Shown here: one piece after another, positions 52,201 to 63,800 of the stretch
How the letters are laid out: each line of letters starts with the position of its first letter
How positions within the stretch are numbered: the first letter of the stretch is position 1
Assembly (NCBI GenBank): GCA_033026295.1
Contig: CM065184.1
Span: 9,799,501-9,863,500 of the forward strand
Length of the DNA stretch: 64,000 nt
Direction of reading: 5' to 3'
Source of the DNA: Channa striata
Lineage: Eukaryota > Chordata > Actinopteri > Anabantiformes > Channidae
Program-made: the position numbers and the translations under genes
Notes under the pieces: model-generated
Seen by the model: the letters and a program-made list of their open reading frames with translations, nothing else
Told to the model about the DNA's origin: nothing
Database searches by the model: none

Positions 52201-53136
52201 TCTTTATAGGTTGCCAAACTATTGGCGTTTAAAAGTATTAACAAATAAAGTAACTGAGCTGTGAATTTATTGCTTTCAGTCATTTGTGTTCTTTATCTCC
52301 CTTCAGAAGCCCCTGTGCATCCCTGTGGGTAGGAAACGTGACAACCGAGCTAACTGAGAAACACCTATGGGATCTTTTTCAAATGTATGGCCCCACACTA
52401 CAGTCCAGTAAAACGTTTCTTACCAAACTAATTTATGAGCTGAAGTCAGTCCATGTTTCCTTTTTAATAACACTTGATGGAGATTTTACTACCAGTTTGT
52501 ACAGACGTATGAAAATCTATTTAACCAGGGTGTTAATTGTTTGCTTTGTCTGCTTTGCGTTGTAGGTACGGTGAGATAGAGAGTATTCGTGTGCTGCATG
52601 ACAGATTCTGTGCCTTCGTCAACTTCAGGAATGCAATTATGGCAGCGCGTGCCATGGAGAAACTAAATGTGAGGCATTTTTCGGCTTTCTCAGGTTTCTA
52701 CCTGTATTAAAGAACTTGTTTATGGAAGTTACTTACCTGCTCCCTCCCACAGGGTTGTTGTATTGAGAACACACGTCTAGTGGTGCGCTACCCAGACCGT
52801 CATGCCCAGAGGTTTCTTCCGAGTCCACTTAAAACATGTCTCCCTGTCACCCAGCAAGTTGGGGCAAGTGCCGGGTAAGCAGCACTTCAGTCTCTCTGTA
52901 GAAACCCCAGGTCACTGAAGTTATGTAACTGCATTATTTTTTTCTTTACATTAACGTGCCTTTTCTCGCTCTTTCTTCCTTTTGGGCCGTGTCTACCCAG
53001 GCCTCGACGACGTGGCCCAGTGAATGGAGACGAGTGTTACTTCTGGAGAACCACTGGTTGCCATTTTGGAGACAAATGTCGCTACAAACACATTCCTGAT
53101 CAGAAAGGCAAGGACAGGAAACCATGGCAGCCTTGA
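46240..53136 (+). CDS. TTC31-type TPR-RRM-CCCH protein, two frame breaks
   Basis: The family is poorly characterised; the domains suggest an RNA-binding or scaffold protein. Inferred exons: 46240-46303, 48658-48743, 48851-48930, 49018-49074, 49154-49327, 49798-49910, 50827-50872, 51081-51171, 51275-51416, 51546-51650, 51775-51868, 52064-52097, 52307-52384, 52566-52668, 52753-52874, 53001-53136. In order they encode a basic Arg/Lys-rich helix (QRAERRRAKRK|RRRKRKKQEQ), an acidic stretch (DDDDEDEDGG), TPR repeats (KLVQEGQYTQAVSMFTEAIK, FFGNRSYCYY, ALADAERSIQLAPDWPKGYF), an RRM (RNP2 LWVGNV, RNP1 RFCAFVNF) and a C-terminal CCCH finger with spacing C-x7-C-x5-C-x3-H. The TPR and basic region match TTC31. 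Exons 3 and 6 are 80 and 113 bases, each one short of keeping frame, so this copy is either decaying or carries sequence errors. Counting the two missing bases the product would be about 508 residues. The first two exons are the least certain. Fish genes of this type carry no widely used symbol that I can vouch for. Confidence 0.8.
47925..47948. repeat. (CA)12 microsatellite
   Basis: Uninterrupted CA run in the 2.35 kb first intron of the TTC31-type gene. The rest of that intron (46304-48657) shows no exon I can support. Confidence 0.95.
48819..48843 (+). repeat. (GT)12 before TTC31-type exon 3
   Basis: A GT run ends 7 bases before the acceptor AG of the exon starting at 48851; only GGTTT separates it from AG. 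Confidence 0.95.
48881..48885 (+). other. Apparent one-base loss in exon 3 of TTC31-type gene
   Basis: The exon is entered in phase 0 (...NGEEDLSE) and must leave in phase 0 to join the next exon, but is 80 bases long. From 48883 the frame that matches the TTC31 family (DEKVRQRAERRRAKRK) is shifted by one base. The entry frame would instead continue TRRSDRG. The break lies in GAGAC, where the family frame would need one more base. Confidence 0.7.
49824..49826 (+). other. Apparent one-base loss in exon 6 of TTC31-type gene
   Basis: The exon enters in phase 0 as EPEWDVSSA and continues in the shifted frame as FVANAASHIKPKGSSRKSK, together matching the TTC31-family pattern of an aspartate-x-Ser-Ser segment followed by FV. 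The switch is at a run of three T residues where four would keep frame. Exon length 113 is again one short of a multiple of three. Confidence 0.72.
51521..51541 (+). repeat. (GT)10 at TTC31-type exon 10 acceptor
   Basis: A GT run leads directly into TGCAG and the exon starting at 51546, again replacing a normal pyrimidine tract. Confidence 0.95.
51891..52007. repeat. Short direct duplication inside an intron
   Basis: The string AAACGGTGCCTTCA(T/A)ACATTTATTTGTTCAG occurs at about 51892 and again at about 51976, 84 bases apart, within the intron between exons 11 and 12 of the TTC31-type gene. Confidence 0.85.
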
Positions 53137-55131
53137 ACTCAGTTTACATTTTACACCTGTACTTCGCAGAAACTGGGCCAAAGGAGCCGGTACAGACTGG
53201 ACTACGTTCTCTGGGCTTAGAATATTTACCGTGGCGGAATGAACCTGAATTTTCAAAGGATCAGAACCAAAAGTCAGGCTCTGAGGCTGGGATAGTCACA
53301 CATGTGCCACAAAGGACTGAGAGTACGAAGGTTTGTATATCAGCCAAAGACGACACTGGAGGATATTGCTCAGTAGTATGCCGTTAACCAGAAGGGAGCA
53401 TTAATATCTCTGATTTGTTTTGGATGAAAACCGTAATATTTGCAGCCTTTCTTGGCACTTGGTGACGTATTCCTACTTCAAGGAATACAACTTAACCTTG
53501 CAGGCCTGCAACATGCAGAGGGAAGCGAAACTGCCTTGGTCCACTATAGGGGAGGAAGTAATGTCTCTGTCTTTACAGCATTAAAGACAGGACACGTGAA
53601 GAGAGAGTCCAGGCCGTGGTTCTTCAGGGGGGATATTTGGGGCCCTCTGTCATTTGAAATTCCATTAGAACGCATTGTTCCTCTCCATTTTTAATTACAA
53701 GTAACCATTCATTTTATTGTAGTTAAGCTTGTTAAGGTTTAGCTATGGCCCACAACTGCTGACACGAGTCTGCACTTCATACTTTCTTACTCGCTGTTCC
53801 TGTGACGTATCAGCACAGCTTCCACTAGACCAAATACTAATCAGAAGACAAGACACAGGCCCCAGTCTTCATACGGTGTAATGTACGCTCAGTCAAGGTT
53901 ATTACATGTGGGTAAATGGACGAATGTGTCGTTTTCCTATTATATGCATATCTTCAGACTGTGTTTTGAGTTGTGCTTCATAATAACACCAGTGAAAGTG
54001 TGAAACGAGTTATAGTCACACTTGTGCCACAAATATGCAATCCCACAGAATAAGTACAATATGAAAGGTGTTGTGTTCCCTTTCTCGTGCCAGTGAGGTA
54101 TTGTTTTAACTTTATTTTTTATTTTTTTGTATTGGGTTGCATGATTTATCAAGTGTGAAGATCTTCAGTCCTGCAGATTTTTCTCCTTATTGTGTTCCTC
54201 CCTCCCCTGAGTATGGGAGATGGTGGAGGCACTGATCTGTGAACCCAATGCAAACGTTTTTTTTTTTTTATCCCAGCATTAGAACAGCTGACCTTGACAA
54301 GCAGTGTTTTTGACCTTGTGGTCTTTAGTTCAGTATTTCAATGAACCAAAGAATGACTCATCTGATGGCAAAGTTGTTTCACATGTGACAACACTATACA
54401 CAGTGCATTTGAACCTTTAGGCATGTGTTTGTCTCGTCCACTAGATGACAGTTTTACAGTTACCACACCAGGTTTAAATCCACACTACATTAATTAGTAA
54501 ACTATGTACAGCATAGTGAGATTATTTATTTTCCTATTTATACCTCTAGTCTTTTTTTTTTGCCCCCTCCCCCACATATCCTTTTGCACCACACCTTGGA
54601 CGCTAAGCCCTCACTTACCTCTTATTAAATTTATAGTGTGCTAAGCCAATGTGTTTTCCTAAAAGTCCCTCGACTGTTTCCTTTTGATTTAGTAGTTGGA
54701 CATTATCTGAACCATTTGGTAAAATTACAGTCACATGCTGCACTTCTGCTTTTCTTGTATTACTTTCAGTCATGTGGCCAAAACTTTTGAAAAAGGAATT
54801 AGAGAGCAAACCTTAAGACTGTACTTGATGATTTAGCAAATTTTAAAACTTATTTTGATGGTGCTGTTAACTCTGGTTGCACAGTGTATTAATTTTGCGG
54901 CTTATTATAATGCTTTGTCAGTTATAGCATATTTTAATTACGTCTTTTGAACATGTCACCTTGAACAGTTTCCTCCGGGTTTAATGTCATAAAATTTTCT
55001 TGTCCTTTTGGCTCTATCTGGTAAATGCATTTTTAATCATTATGTACACTTCAATAACCAGAGCACTGCAAATCTGTTAACCCCCATATTATATTTTTAT
55101 GCCGCACTGCAAAACAGGATGTTTTATATTT

Positions 55132-55137
55132 AATAAA
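55132..55137 (+). terminator. Polyadenylation signal of TTC31-type gene
   Basis: AATAAA about 2.0 kb after the stop codon, followed by a T/GT-rich stretch. If used, the 3' UTR is long. Inference from position. Confidence 0.45.
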
Positions 55138-57809
55138 AGTATCTGACCACTTATAAACTTGTTTCTGAGTCTTGATTAATGATTCAAATTAAATGGAAAA
55201 CATGTCTGACATGCAATTCTCCTTTTATGCTAAATATGAATTTGGAATATGATTGCTCTGCCTTCCACAAGGCGGCAGTGTTGTATCTTTTCACTGACAT
55301 ATGTAACCAGCCTATGCAATGCATATACTTTTACTATACTTTTTTAAACTAAAGTCATTCCTGATGGCCAAAATTCTGAAGAAGTAAATCAAAGCAGACT
55401 AGTCTGGCTTGGGTGTTTGGGGTGTAGTGTAACCCCAGAGACGTGTGGCCGGCATGAAAGCGGCATTAGGGAATCTGTAACCACTCAGACTAGTGGGATA
55501 TAAAGACACGACTGACAGTACTGCAAATGTGTGGGAAAAGCAACCATTAAACCACACATGACATCTTGAATGGATAAGAACCGAGGCCTGGAGCCACTTG
55601 TGAATGCACATACAAGGGTGTAAAAGGACAAGGTGCTGCAAAATTAAAGAGGTGCTTACAGATTTTACACATGAAGGTTTGTCTAAAACTTTTAACCAAA
55701 ACTCTGCACTATACAAACGATGTATGGGAATTAAAAAAGTATACTTTTACAAAAGAGGCAGGGGTGGGCTAATGCATCATAGGTATTTGGAGCTTGACTC
55801 ATATTACATTAAACAGGAAATCTAGACTTCTATAAATGTATCTCACTGTAAAAGTGCATTCATAAAATGGTGGACTAGACCTTAAAACTGCTTTCAAAAG
55901 TTCATGTTATACATGCACCTACAGAACATGCTCCCATAGCCAGTAAGGAGAATTCCACAACCCTGCAGAGATGCTAGTGGGGGTTAGTATGACTAAGTGC
56001 TGTCATTTGAAGGGGTTGTTTATTGTTGGAGGGCATGTATTTATTTCATGCTTCCACAGATTGTGGGTAAGGGCAGAGCCGGCTCGGTCGGCGTAATTAA
56101 AGAGCTGGGAGAGAGACCGCTCAGCCACAGAAAGCTGCTTTGCTCAGACACTCTTAGCCCCATGAGCCCTCCGAGCCCTCCTGTAACACACTCTCACTAG
56201 CGCACACACCCACTGAGCTGTTAAGTGTTGGCACACGGGCTGGAACACCTGTCTAGTCTAGCTTAATTAGTCTGTTATGCAACGGTGCATCGCAAGTCAT
56301 AATGGATGGATGTCATACACAGCGATGATAGCTTTTAACCCCCCCCCCCCTTCCCTTTTTTTTCTCAACTTTCTCTTTCCTCTCCATGTTGATCTTGGAG
56401 ATCTGATTTGGCCCCTCTAATAGGGGGTCTGCTCTTCCCGTTTGGTTTCACCAGTAGGGAGGGACCACCATCCTGCCACCCAGTCACACCATCGCTGGCA
56501 CATACAAACATGCAAATTACAGCTTCAGAGTTTACAACAGTGCACACAAATATGTACAGATACGTGTACGTTTTTTTTTTTTTTACACGCTGGTAAAAAT
56601 CTGCATAGACGTTAGGTGTTTTTACAGTTGTGGTTGATGTTTCACTTCCGACCTCCCCTGTCATGATTGTAATTTTTCATGTCAATAAATAAGCATTGCT
56701 GCCAGAAAGGTGCCCACTGATGTTTACTTGAAAACTAAAATACAGTTTATCAACACAACACCCGGAGGCCCAACTTTCCTTGTAGCTAAATATGTCTCGA
56801 GTCCGACTGAAATAATTCCAAAACTAAATAAACAAGTTTAAAATCGTAGCAAGCCTTTAGCAGACATCTGGACGGAATCTAATTTGGATCAGGACTGAGC
56901 ACTAAAGTGACCCCGTCTATAAAGCCATAAACAGGACCTCTGTTTTTTTTTTTTGGGATCTTCATTGATGAGTTGAATCTTTATGCTCTCTATACCATGA
57001 TGATAGGTTAGACTATCATAACATTCTCTTTGGCAGGGGTGGTATAGCACATTCTCATCAGACACATTCACCATGACTACGGTGAGGCTCAGACTATTTT
57101 AGAGATGGTGGTTTGTGGCCACCTAAACAAGGAAATATCTGCCTTGTGGTATAGGGATCTTCTTTAAGGCACATGGAAGTCGATGTTTAAAACTTTTCTA
57201 GAGCCAGAGTTCCTTCCTGGTAAATTTACACACATTCACTCCATAGTTGTGCAATGCTCTCAGCTCCTATAGCACCTACTAAAGAAAAGGTGTAGAGGCT
57301 CATATAGAGGAATAAAACACTGGATTTCATAATGAAAATGGACTTCAAAATATATGGAATTCATTTTTGTTAAGACACTAAACATCCTGTCCTCAAACTG
57401 ATGACTCTTCTGCTTGCTGAAGACTAATTTGTGAAAAATTCACCATCCAATTCATTTATCTTGCAGGAAAGACTGCTTCATGTTTCATCTCAGACCTCAT
57501 TCAGCAAAACTATTAGTAGTATTCATCTGCAATTACATGAATGTCAGCAAAGAAAGAAACGCGGAATAATTTAAAATGACAAATCGTCCATCACTGTAGA
57601 AAATCCATTACTTTGATATTTTTAGATTTCATATTTGTCCAGCACCCATCCACCCATTCATTATACGTGTAATTACATTAATAGGTTTAAATCTTGTGAA
57701 CCATCTCTACACTTTAGCATCAAACTTTAGGTAAACAGTTCTATATGAGGGAAAGAGAATTAGTGGGAAAGAGAGAACAGGAGGAAGGAGGGAGGGAGGG
57801 AGCAAAGCA

Positions 57810-57834
57810 GGGAGGGATATAGGGAGAAGGAGGG
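57810..57834 (+). other. Potential G-quadruplex in purine-rich tract
   Basis: Four GGG runs at 57810-57812, 57814-57816, 57822-57824 and 57832-57834 with loops of 1, 5 and 7 bases fit the G3N1-7 rule. They lie within a longer GGGA-rich tract just ahead of the probable loxl4 first exon. Confidence 0.6.
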
Positions 57835-57849
57835 AGGAAGGGAGGATTG

Positions 57850-57942
57850 AGTAAGGAGAGCATTTAGCAGACACACTCCTTCACTCAGTCACTCTCCCCT
57901 AGCCTGTGACGTCCACCACTGCAAACATTTGCTGCCTGACAG
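57850..57942 (+). other. Probable loxl4 5' UTR exon
   Basis: A clear donor (CTGACAG|GTGAGC) ends at 57942, and a matching acceptor (TTTACCTGCAG) precedes the coding exon at 58960, implying a 1.0 kb intron within the 5' UTR. The start of transcription is not defined; 57850 is a guess. The segment includes a CRE-like TGACGTCC. Confidence 0.4.
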
Positions 57943-58979
57943 GTGAGCCAACTTTCATCTTATTTTTGTCCTTTAAAATGTAACACTTGGCACAGAATAT
58001 TGTTTTATTTTCATTTGGCAGAATAATTGTACATGTAGTATTATTTGTAGTAGTAGTAGGTTTTTAAATTACATGCACATCTTTAGATTCTTAAAATTAA
58101 TTCTATTGGGTTTTTCTTTTGTTCTGATAGTTGTACAACTGCTAAAGTTTAGACATTTAGAGGAAATATTTGTTGTCACATCAAATCTGTAAATACATAT
58201 ATACAGTATGAGCTTTTATACAAGTTACATTTGTATCAATGGGATTTATTGAGATTTACTCTGTAAAGTCAGTTTGCTGGTTGTTGGTTTGTTCCATCGT
58301 GATTTTATCATCACAGTAGAAAAACTGATTTCGTGTCTTTTGTGTTGAGTGTTGTCCTGTGGCCTGCAGTCATACAGTGTTTCAGTGTTTGTCTCCACCA
58401 CCGTCTTCTTGTTTGACTGTGACACTTGTTAACCTTCAATTAAAACCCGTCTCATGTTTCTGTCTGCTTAGTTAACTCTGGGGACGTTTATTCACAACAC
58501 ATCTCTAATTATATGCCAGTGTTTGACATGATTGAAAAAATATTCATTTTATGCATTTGAGTTTATGTGACAGGTTTAGTGGTTCCTGAGACTGTAAGCA
58601 GATAATCTTGCAGTGTCTCCACACACAGTCCTGGCAGTAAAGGGCGGCCCAGAGGCTGCTCCCTGCCACAGAGGAGATTACTGGTACCTGAACTATTTTG
58701 TCCAGAGGATGTCACCGTTGATCCATTTAATAACCAGGCCCCACTTCTCCCTGTGCCTGTCTGTTGAAAATGAAATGCAACGATTTCTCAGTGGGCTCTT
58801 TATTCAGAGTAGTTTAAGTCTCAGAGTTTGTCTGAAATTGATGGGTTTTAATTTTTTGTTTATTTTTTTGTTTTTTAGGCCTGCAGGGAAATAAAATAAT
58901 AAAACTAGTAAAAATTGGCTATAATGTCTCCACTGACACTGTGTTCCCTTTACCTGCAGACCCTCGGCTCACCGTCACG

Positions 58980-60874
58980 ATGACCCGCATCCTCTGCTCC
59001 TGCCTTGTCCCGCTCCTCCTCCTGCTTCTTGTCTCCCTGTCCCGCCCCACCTGCGCGCAGCCGCGGCGCAGCACCGCCCCGCAGCGCAGGACGCCCCGCG
59101 CACCTGCGGCCAAGGTGCGTTTGGTGGGCAACTTTGCGCGAGAAGCGCACGAAGGGCGGCTGGAGGTGCTGCACAACAACTTGTGGGGGACGGTCTGCGA
59201 CGACAACGTCAACATCCAGCTGGTCAACGTGGTGTGCAGAGAGCTGGGCTTCCAGGGCGGGATAACGTGGGCGCACAGCGCAAAGTATGGAGAGGGAGAA
59301 GGTGAGCGCGCAAAAAGCACCCAAGCCACGTCTGATGGTCAGAAATAACACATGTAGGCCAAAAGGATTCATCATTAATGTTAATAAAAATACCTGCTAT
59401 GTTAAGTAAAATGAATAGTAATAAATAAAATGATGATTATGATGAATGACCCTTCAGTGTAGTCGTATGACATCTGGCCTCATAAATAACCAGGATGCAC
59501 CATCATAACGTGACAAAAAGCTGTTGTATGATTGGAGTCTACATCTTGCTAAGGTTTGCTCAGCAGGCTGGTGAACCAATATGTTTAAGAATAATGACAG
59601 CCTTTTCTTGCCAGACTTGTGCAACACTTGCTGTGGTTTATGGGCATTCTTTACTGCAGCTTTTAAATCCAAATTAAAGAGATGGTTGAGTGGATTCAAC
59701 GGGGAACGATCTACAGCACCCTACCTTGTAAAAGAGTGTGTATCTACTGCTAAACACGGCGCCGAGGTGCAACCTTAAATCAGCATGCCAGTAAAAGTCA
59801 GGTGTTCCGTGTTTAGGAACCGATTTGTGCCATTACAGATGCTTTGCCCCGTCTGTCTACTGAACAATCAATGAGATTCACCATAAATAACGAATGAATT
59901 GTTTATCTTTCAAGGCCCAATATGGATGGATAACGTACGCTGTGAAGGCTCAGAGAAGTCCTTAAAGGACTGCAAACACAACGGTTACGGGGTGAATGAC
60001 TGCAAACACTCTGAAGACTTGGGAGTGGTGTGCACACCTGAGCGCCAGCTGGATCAGACCAGCAGCAGAGGCCAAACCACTGCTGCCAGGCACTATGGCA
60101 GCCCTGCACCGCAGTGGCAGGGGATTGTTGCCACCCACCGGCAACCAGGACACAACTATTATGGAAATGGACATCCGTATGAGATCCCCCCGTTCCAAAG
60201 ACACTACTACAACCAGGTAAAGCTGTTTTTTTTCTCAACAAATGAGACAAAAACCTGTTTTGTCCGTGCCTGGTGTGACCTCCCTTTTGCAGCAACAAAC
60301 AGGGTTGGCACCTTTTTCAAGTTACCTGCACATTTCCTTGGAAGGATTTTAGACCAGAACAGCTTCAACTCACAAATGCTGATTGTCTTCCTTGAACTTG
60401 AGATGAACTGCCTGCTTCAGCTGCTACTTTAACTATTCCAAAACAGCTTTCCGCTTTCTTTGCTTTAGCCATTCTTGGGCAGAACAGCTTGTGTCTTAAG
60501 GGTCACTGTGGATACCTTGACATTTTCCAGCTCAGATTTCATAACTCCATAAATATGTTTATTTTTTGATGGGCTTCCGTTTCTCTAGTTTTATGACTTA
60601 CGGGCTATTTATGCTAAACAGTGAACATTGTGCTAAGACTAGTGTGCCTCTTCCTGTAGGGTTACAGTAGGGTGCGCATCGAGGAGGTCCGTCTTCGCCC
60701 TATCCTCATGGCCACCAAGAAGAAAACCCTGATCACAGAGGGTGTGGTGGAAGTGAAGCATGCTGGGAGATGGAGGCAGGTTTGTGACCTGGTTTGGAGT
60801 CTTAACAACAGCCGGGTTGTGTGCGGGATGCTTGGCTTTCCAGAGGCTACTCAGCACAATGTCAAAACATACAA
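58980..60874 (+). CDS. loxl4: Lysyl oxidase-like 4, N-terminal part (partial)
   Basis: Secreted copper amine oxidase that cross-links collagen and elastin; only the scavenger-receptor part is in the window. Coding exons are 58980-59301, 59915-60216 and 60660-60874 (ends in phase 2). A signal peptide with a leucine-rich core (VPLLLLLLVSL) ends near THR-CYS-ALA (residues 24-26). SRCR domain 1 runs from KVRLVGNFAREAHEGRLEVL through WGTVCDDN and WAHSAKYGEGEG|PIWMDNVRC to HSEDLGVVC. A Gln/His/Tyr/Asn-rich linker of about 60 residues follows. SRCR domain 2 then begins at RIEEVRLRPIL and includes WRQVCDLVWSLNNSRVVCGMLGFP. The RLEVLH and WAHSAKYG words resemble LOXL4 more than LOXL2 or LOXL3, and PYROXD2 is a near neighbour of LOXL4 in human. 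A loxl3-type copy remains possible. Domains 3-4 and the catalytic domain lie beyond the window. Confidence 0.85.
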
Positions 60875-63800
60875 GTGAGTATTAATGTCTCCTACTACCT
60901 ACACACAGAGCAGCACAATTTACCTTTGCAAAATCCAGTTATTAGGCCACAAAACACCAGGCTGTTGCTGTAGTTCAGAGAGCAGCATGCTGTGCCATTC
61001 ATCCTATTGGTAAATGAATAAAAACACGTCCCGTTTAGAACCGCTTTGAGTACAAACCTTTTGTTGGCCTTATCTTCCCCCCCAGGTACATCTTCTCTGT
61101 TTCCCCCCCCTCCCTCTCCTCCCATCCTCAGGCCGAGGATGATGATAAAGGGATCCCTGTCCCCTCTTTACTGCCCTTTCTCTACCCCTTTCTCTAGGCA
61201 AATCACCTCTGCTCACCTCATCGCCTCTCTCCCTCTCTCCGTGTCCCCTCTGATGCTATCTTCACCTTGCAGCTCTCAGACAAACAGCCCCACTTTAACT
61301 TTTAGATTCCCAAGCCGAAGTGTAATATCCCTACTGATTGTACTTTAACTGTCCCATCGATACCACATGTGAGACGGAGCTAGCTATTGGGGAGCGGGAT
61401 GAAGGTCTTGGTGAAGCTGCTTGTCTTATTGGCAGGCCAGTCTGTGCATGCTCGAGTCAGCCATGCATCTCTTCCAGTTGAATCCCGCTCTAATAGCATG
61501 TGCAACATGCTGACAGTGCATGTGGCAGAACTGGTGTCATTTAAAGCTTTTCATACCAGTACCAAACTGGTTTTACTGGCAAATTAAGAAGAATATGACA
61601 AGAAAACAAAATTTATTATAGGGAAACAAGAATCTCCCCTCCAACCACCCCCACCCCAGCTCCAGCAGGTAAACCCCATCAACACAAATCTACACGTCCT
61701 CTCCACTTGCTGAATATTAAAAAACATTAATGGTGAAACTGGCTGTGTCTGCCTCTGTCCTGTGGCAAAACACCTGGTAGATTCTTGTTTCTGGAAAGCT
61801 GTCTGCTTTAGGGGAATCACCCTTTAGCTGCTACTTCCCTGCCTTGGCCTGTGTTATACTGACGACTGACCACAACATCTGTTGTAAGTGCAAAGTTCCA
61901 CTTGCTACTGACGGGCTCTAACTGTTGAGGAGGAAACTTATTTATTGTATAGACATTTCCAACTTTTTGTCCACACTGCACACAGCCCCTGTTGAGGGAC
62001 ACTCAATCACTGAAAGTATTTTTCCACTGACCTTGAATTAAACAATCGCTCTTGAACTCAGTGTTATTGGGAAGACAGTGAAGCAATGACTTGGATTTTA
62101 CCGTTGTGTGCAAGCATCATCACGCATCATATTTTCTGTAATAAAAGCTCCTCAGAATGAGCTGTTGTGGAATGGCCTGGCCAGACTTTGTGTCTATCCA
62201 GGGTCCTTTATTAGAGCACTGCTTCCCCGCATTGCAGGTGTGATGCCTTTCGTTCCTCTCTTTGAATGTTGAGTGTAGATTTAATATTAATGCAAAAAAG
62301 GGGGGGGGAGTTAATTGTTGAGTGAAGATTTTGAGGGGCATATTTGCATCATCGTAAATCATAAGGCTCTGGCACGGAAGTGGGCGTGACTCGATACATC
62401 TTGGTCTGCCTGTCCCGGCTATATGTGTTTTGCTGAAGCCTCAGGCTCTGTTATGGTCTGAACCACGATGATGGGTTTATTTTCAAATCGGTTCCTATTT
62501 TCTATCTCCACATTTGTTCTCTCTCACTATGTGTGCTTGACTTCAAAATGGTTCAAGCAGCCGGTGATATGCACCAGTTTTTTCATGGTGTTTGATTTGT
62601 AAAGTCAGTATAAGAGTTCATCTATGTTGTTGTAGTTGGGATGTTTATATAAATCATCAGTAATAACCACGAGAATACACAATAAACAGTTCATTTCGTT
62701 TCAGCCAGGACGTAATTATAATGTTTACACTCTAACATTCCCACTGTGATGATAATTACTAAATATGATCTGAGGCACAGAAATAATTGGGTTTGAGGCA
62801 ACTGGATGTTAAGTTTTCATAAAACATTTACCGCTTTCCTGGTTGCCAAACAATCTTTGGACTGTGCTGGATGGTTTGGCCAAATTTAGCCACTCTTACT
62901 TCCCCTCCGTTTCCTTGCTTCACGTCTCTCAGTCCATTCTTAGAAATCCTAGACCATGCCATGTCTCTCAGCTCTCTGTGTCTCTTGGATGAGACTCTGA
63001 AGATGCTGTAATTATGGGTTGGTCAGGCCCAAGGCTCTCTGGGGTTTCTGCTGAGAGTGAAAAAACACCCCCAATTATAGCCGCGTGTGTGTCTGAGAGT
63101 AAAACAGCGCTGGCGAAGGAGCAGGAAGGAGAAAGAGGAGATGGAGAAAGAACACGAGCAGCAGTCAGACGAGCCATGTTTTCGCTTGCTCGTGTGAAAT
63201 ATGTCCAATTACAGCTGCTGCTTGCAGCGGGGCCCGCTGTGTCAGCAGCTGTCTGTCTTGCTCTGTCACCATGGTGTTTTGAGCTCATAACCAGCATTTT
63301 ATGTTTAATTATGTTTCGGCTGAAATTTTCTTATGATGAAGGTATAATTTTCTGGATTTTGGATGACATTTTGTGTGACCAAGTCTGCGCTTCCTGTCTG
63401 ATGTCTTTTATCCTTTTCAGTGACATTCCCTTCAATTTATTTTCCCAAATTTTATTTCCTGAGGGCATACCACAGTCTATTTCTGTGGTTTGGGGAAGAA
63501 TCCGGGAGCTGGCTTTCAAAACTGAATCAAAGCATAACAATTTTTGTCATCTTACTCTGGTCTCCCTGGAAGTATTGAGCGACAATTTGACATGCAAATC
63601 CTGTAAGTAGGTACTCAAAGGTCAGACAAGAATTAATTATGTTATTCTACATGAAAAGCTATTTTTTGAAAAGAATTTTTGTGCATTTTTAAATATTTAA
63701 AAATATAGTTAGTTTTTATCATACAAAGAGTGCTTTAATACTTGTCTTTTAACAGGTGGGCGGGGCTGCCTATCATTAGCCTCTCTTCTTCTGGCTCCAC

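Larger units (their letters stand above)
53137..57849. other. TTC31-type 3' UTR and intergenic to loxl4 (4.7 kb)
   Basis: The likely 3' UTR extends to the polyadenylation signal at 55132. Beyond it no coding exon was found. Features include a run of 12 C at 56339-56350, a TAATTA-containing block near 56.05-56.2 kb that is repeat-free, and a purine-rich GGGA tract at 57.78-57.85 kb. Confidence 0.55.

Noticed and set aside
58919..59375. Antisense open frames of 136 and 141 codons over loxl4 exon 1
   Set aside because: Reverse complement of a GC-rich signal-peptide/SRCR exon with no independent support.
63014..63610. Longest open frame in the window (198 codons) near the right edge
   Set aside because: No family resemblance, no splice context, and it lies inside the loxl4 intron. 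Its second half is AT-rich and its composition looks non-coding.
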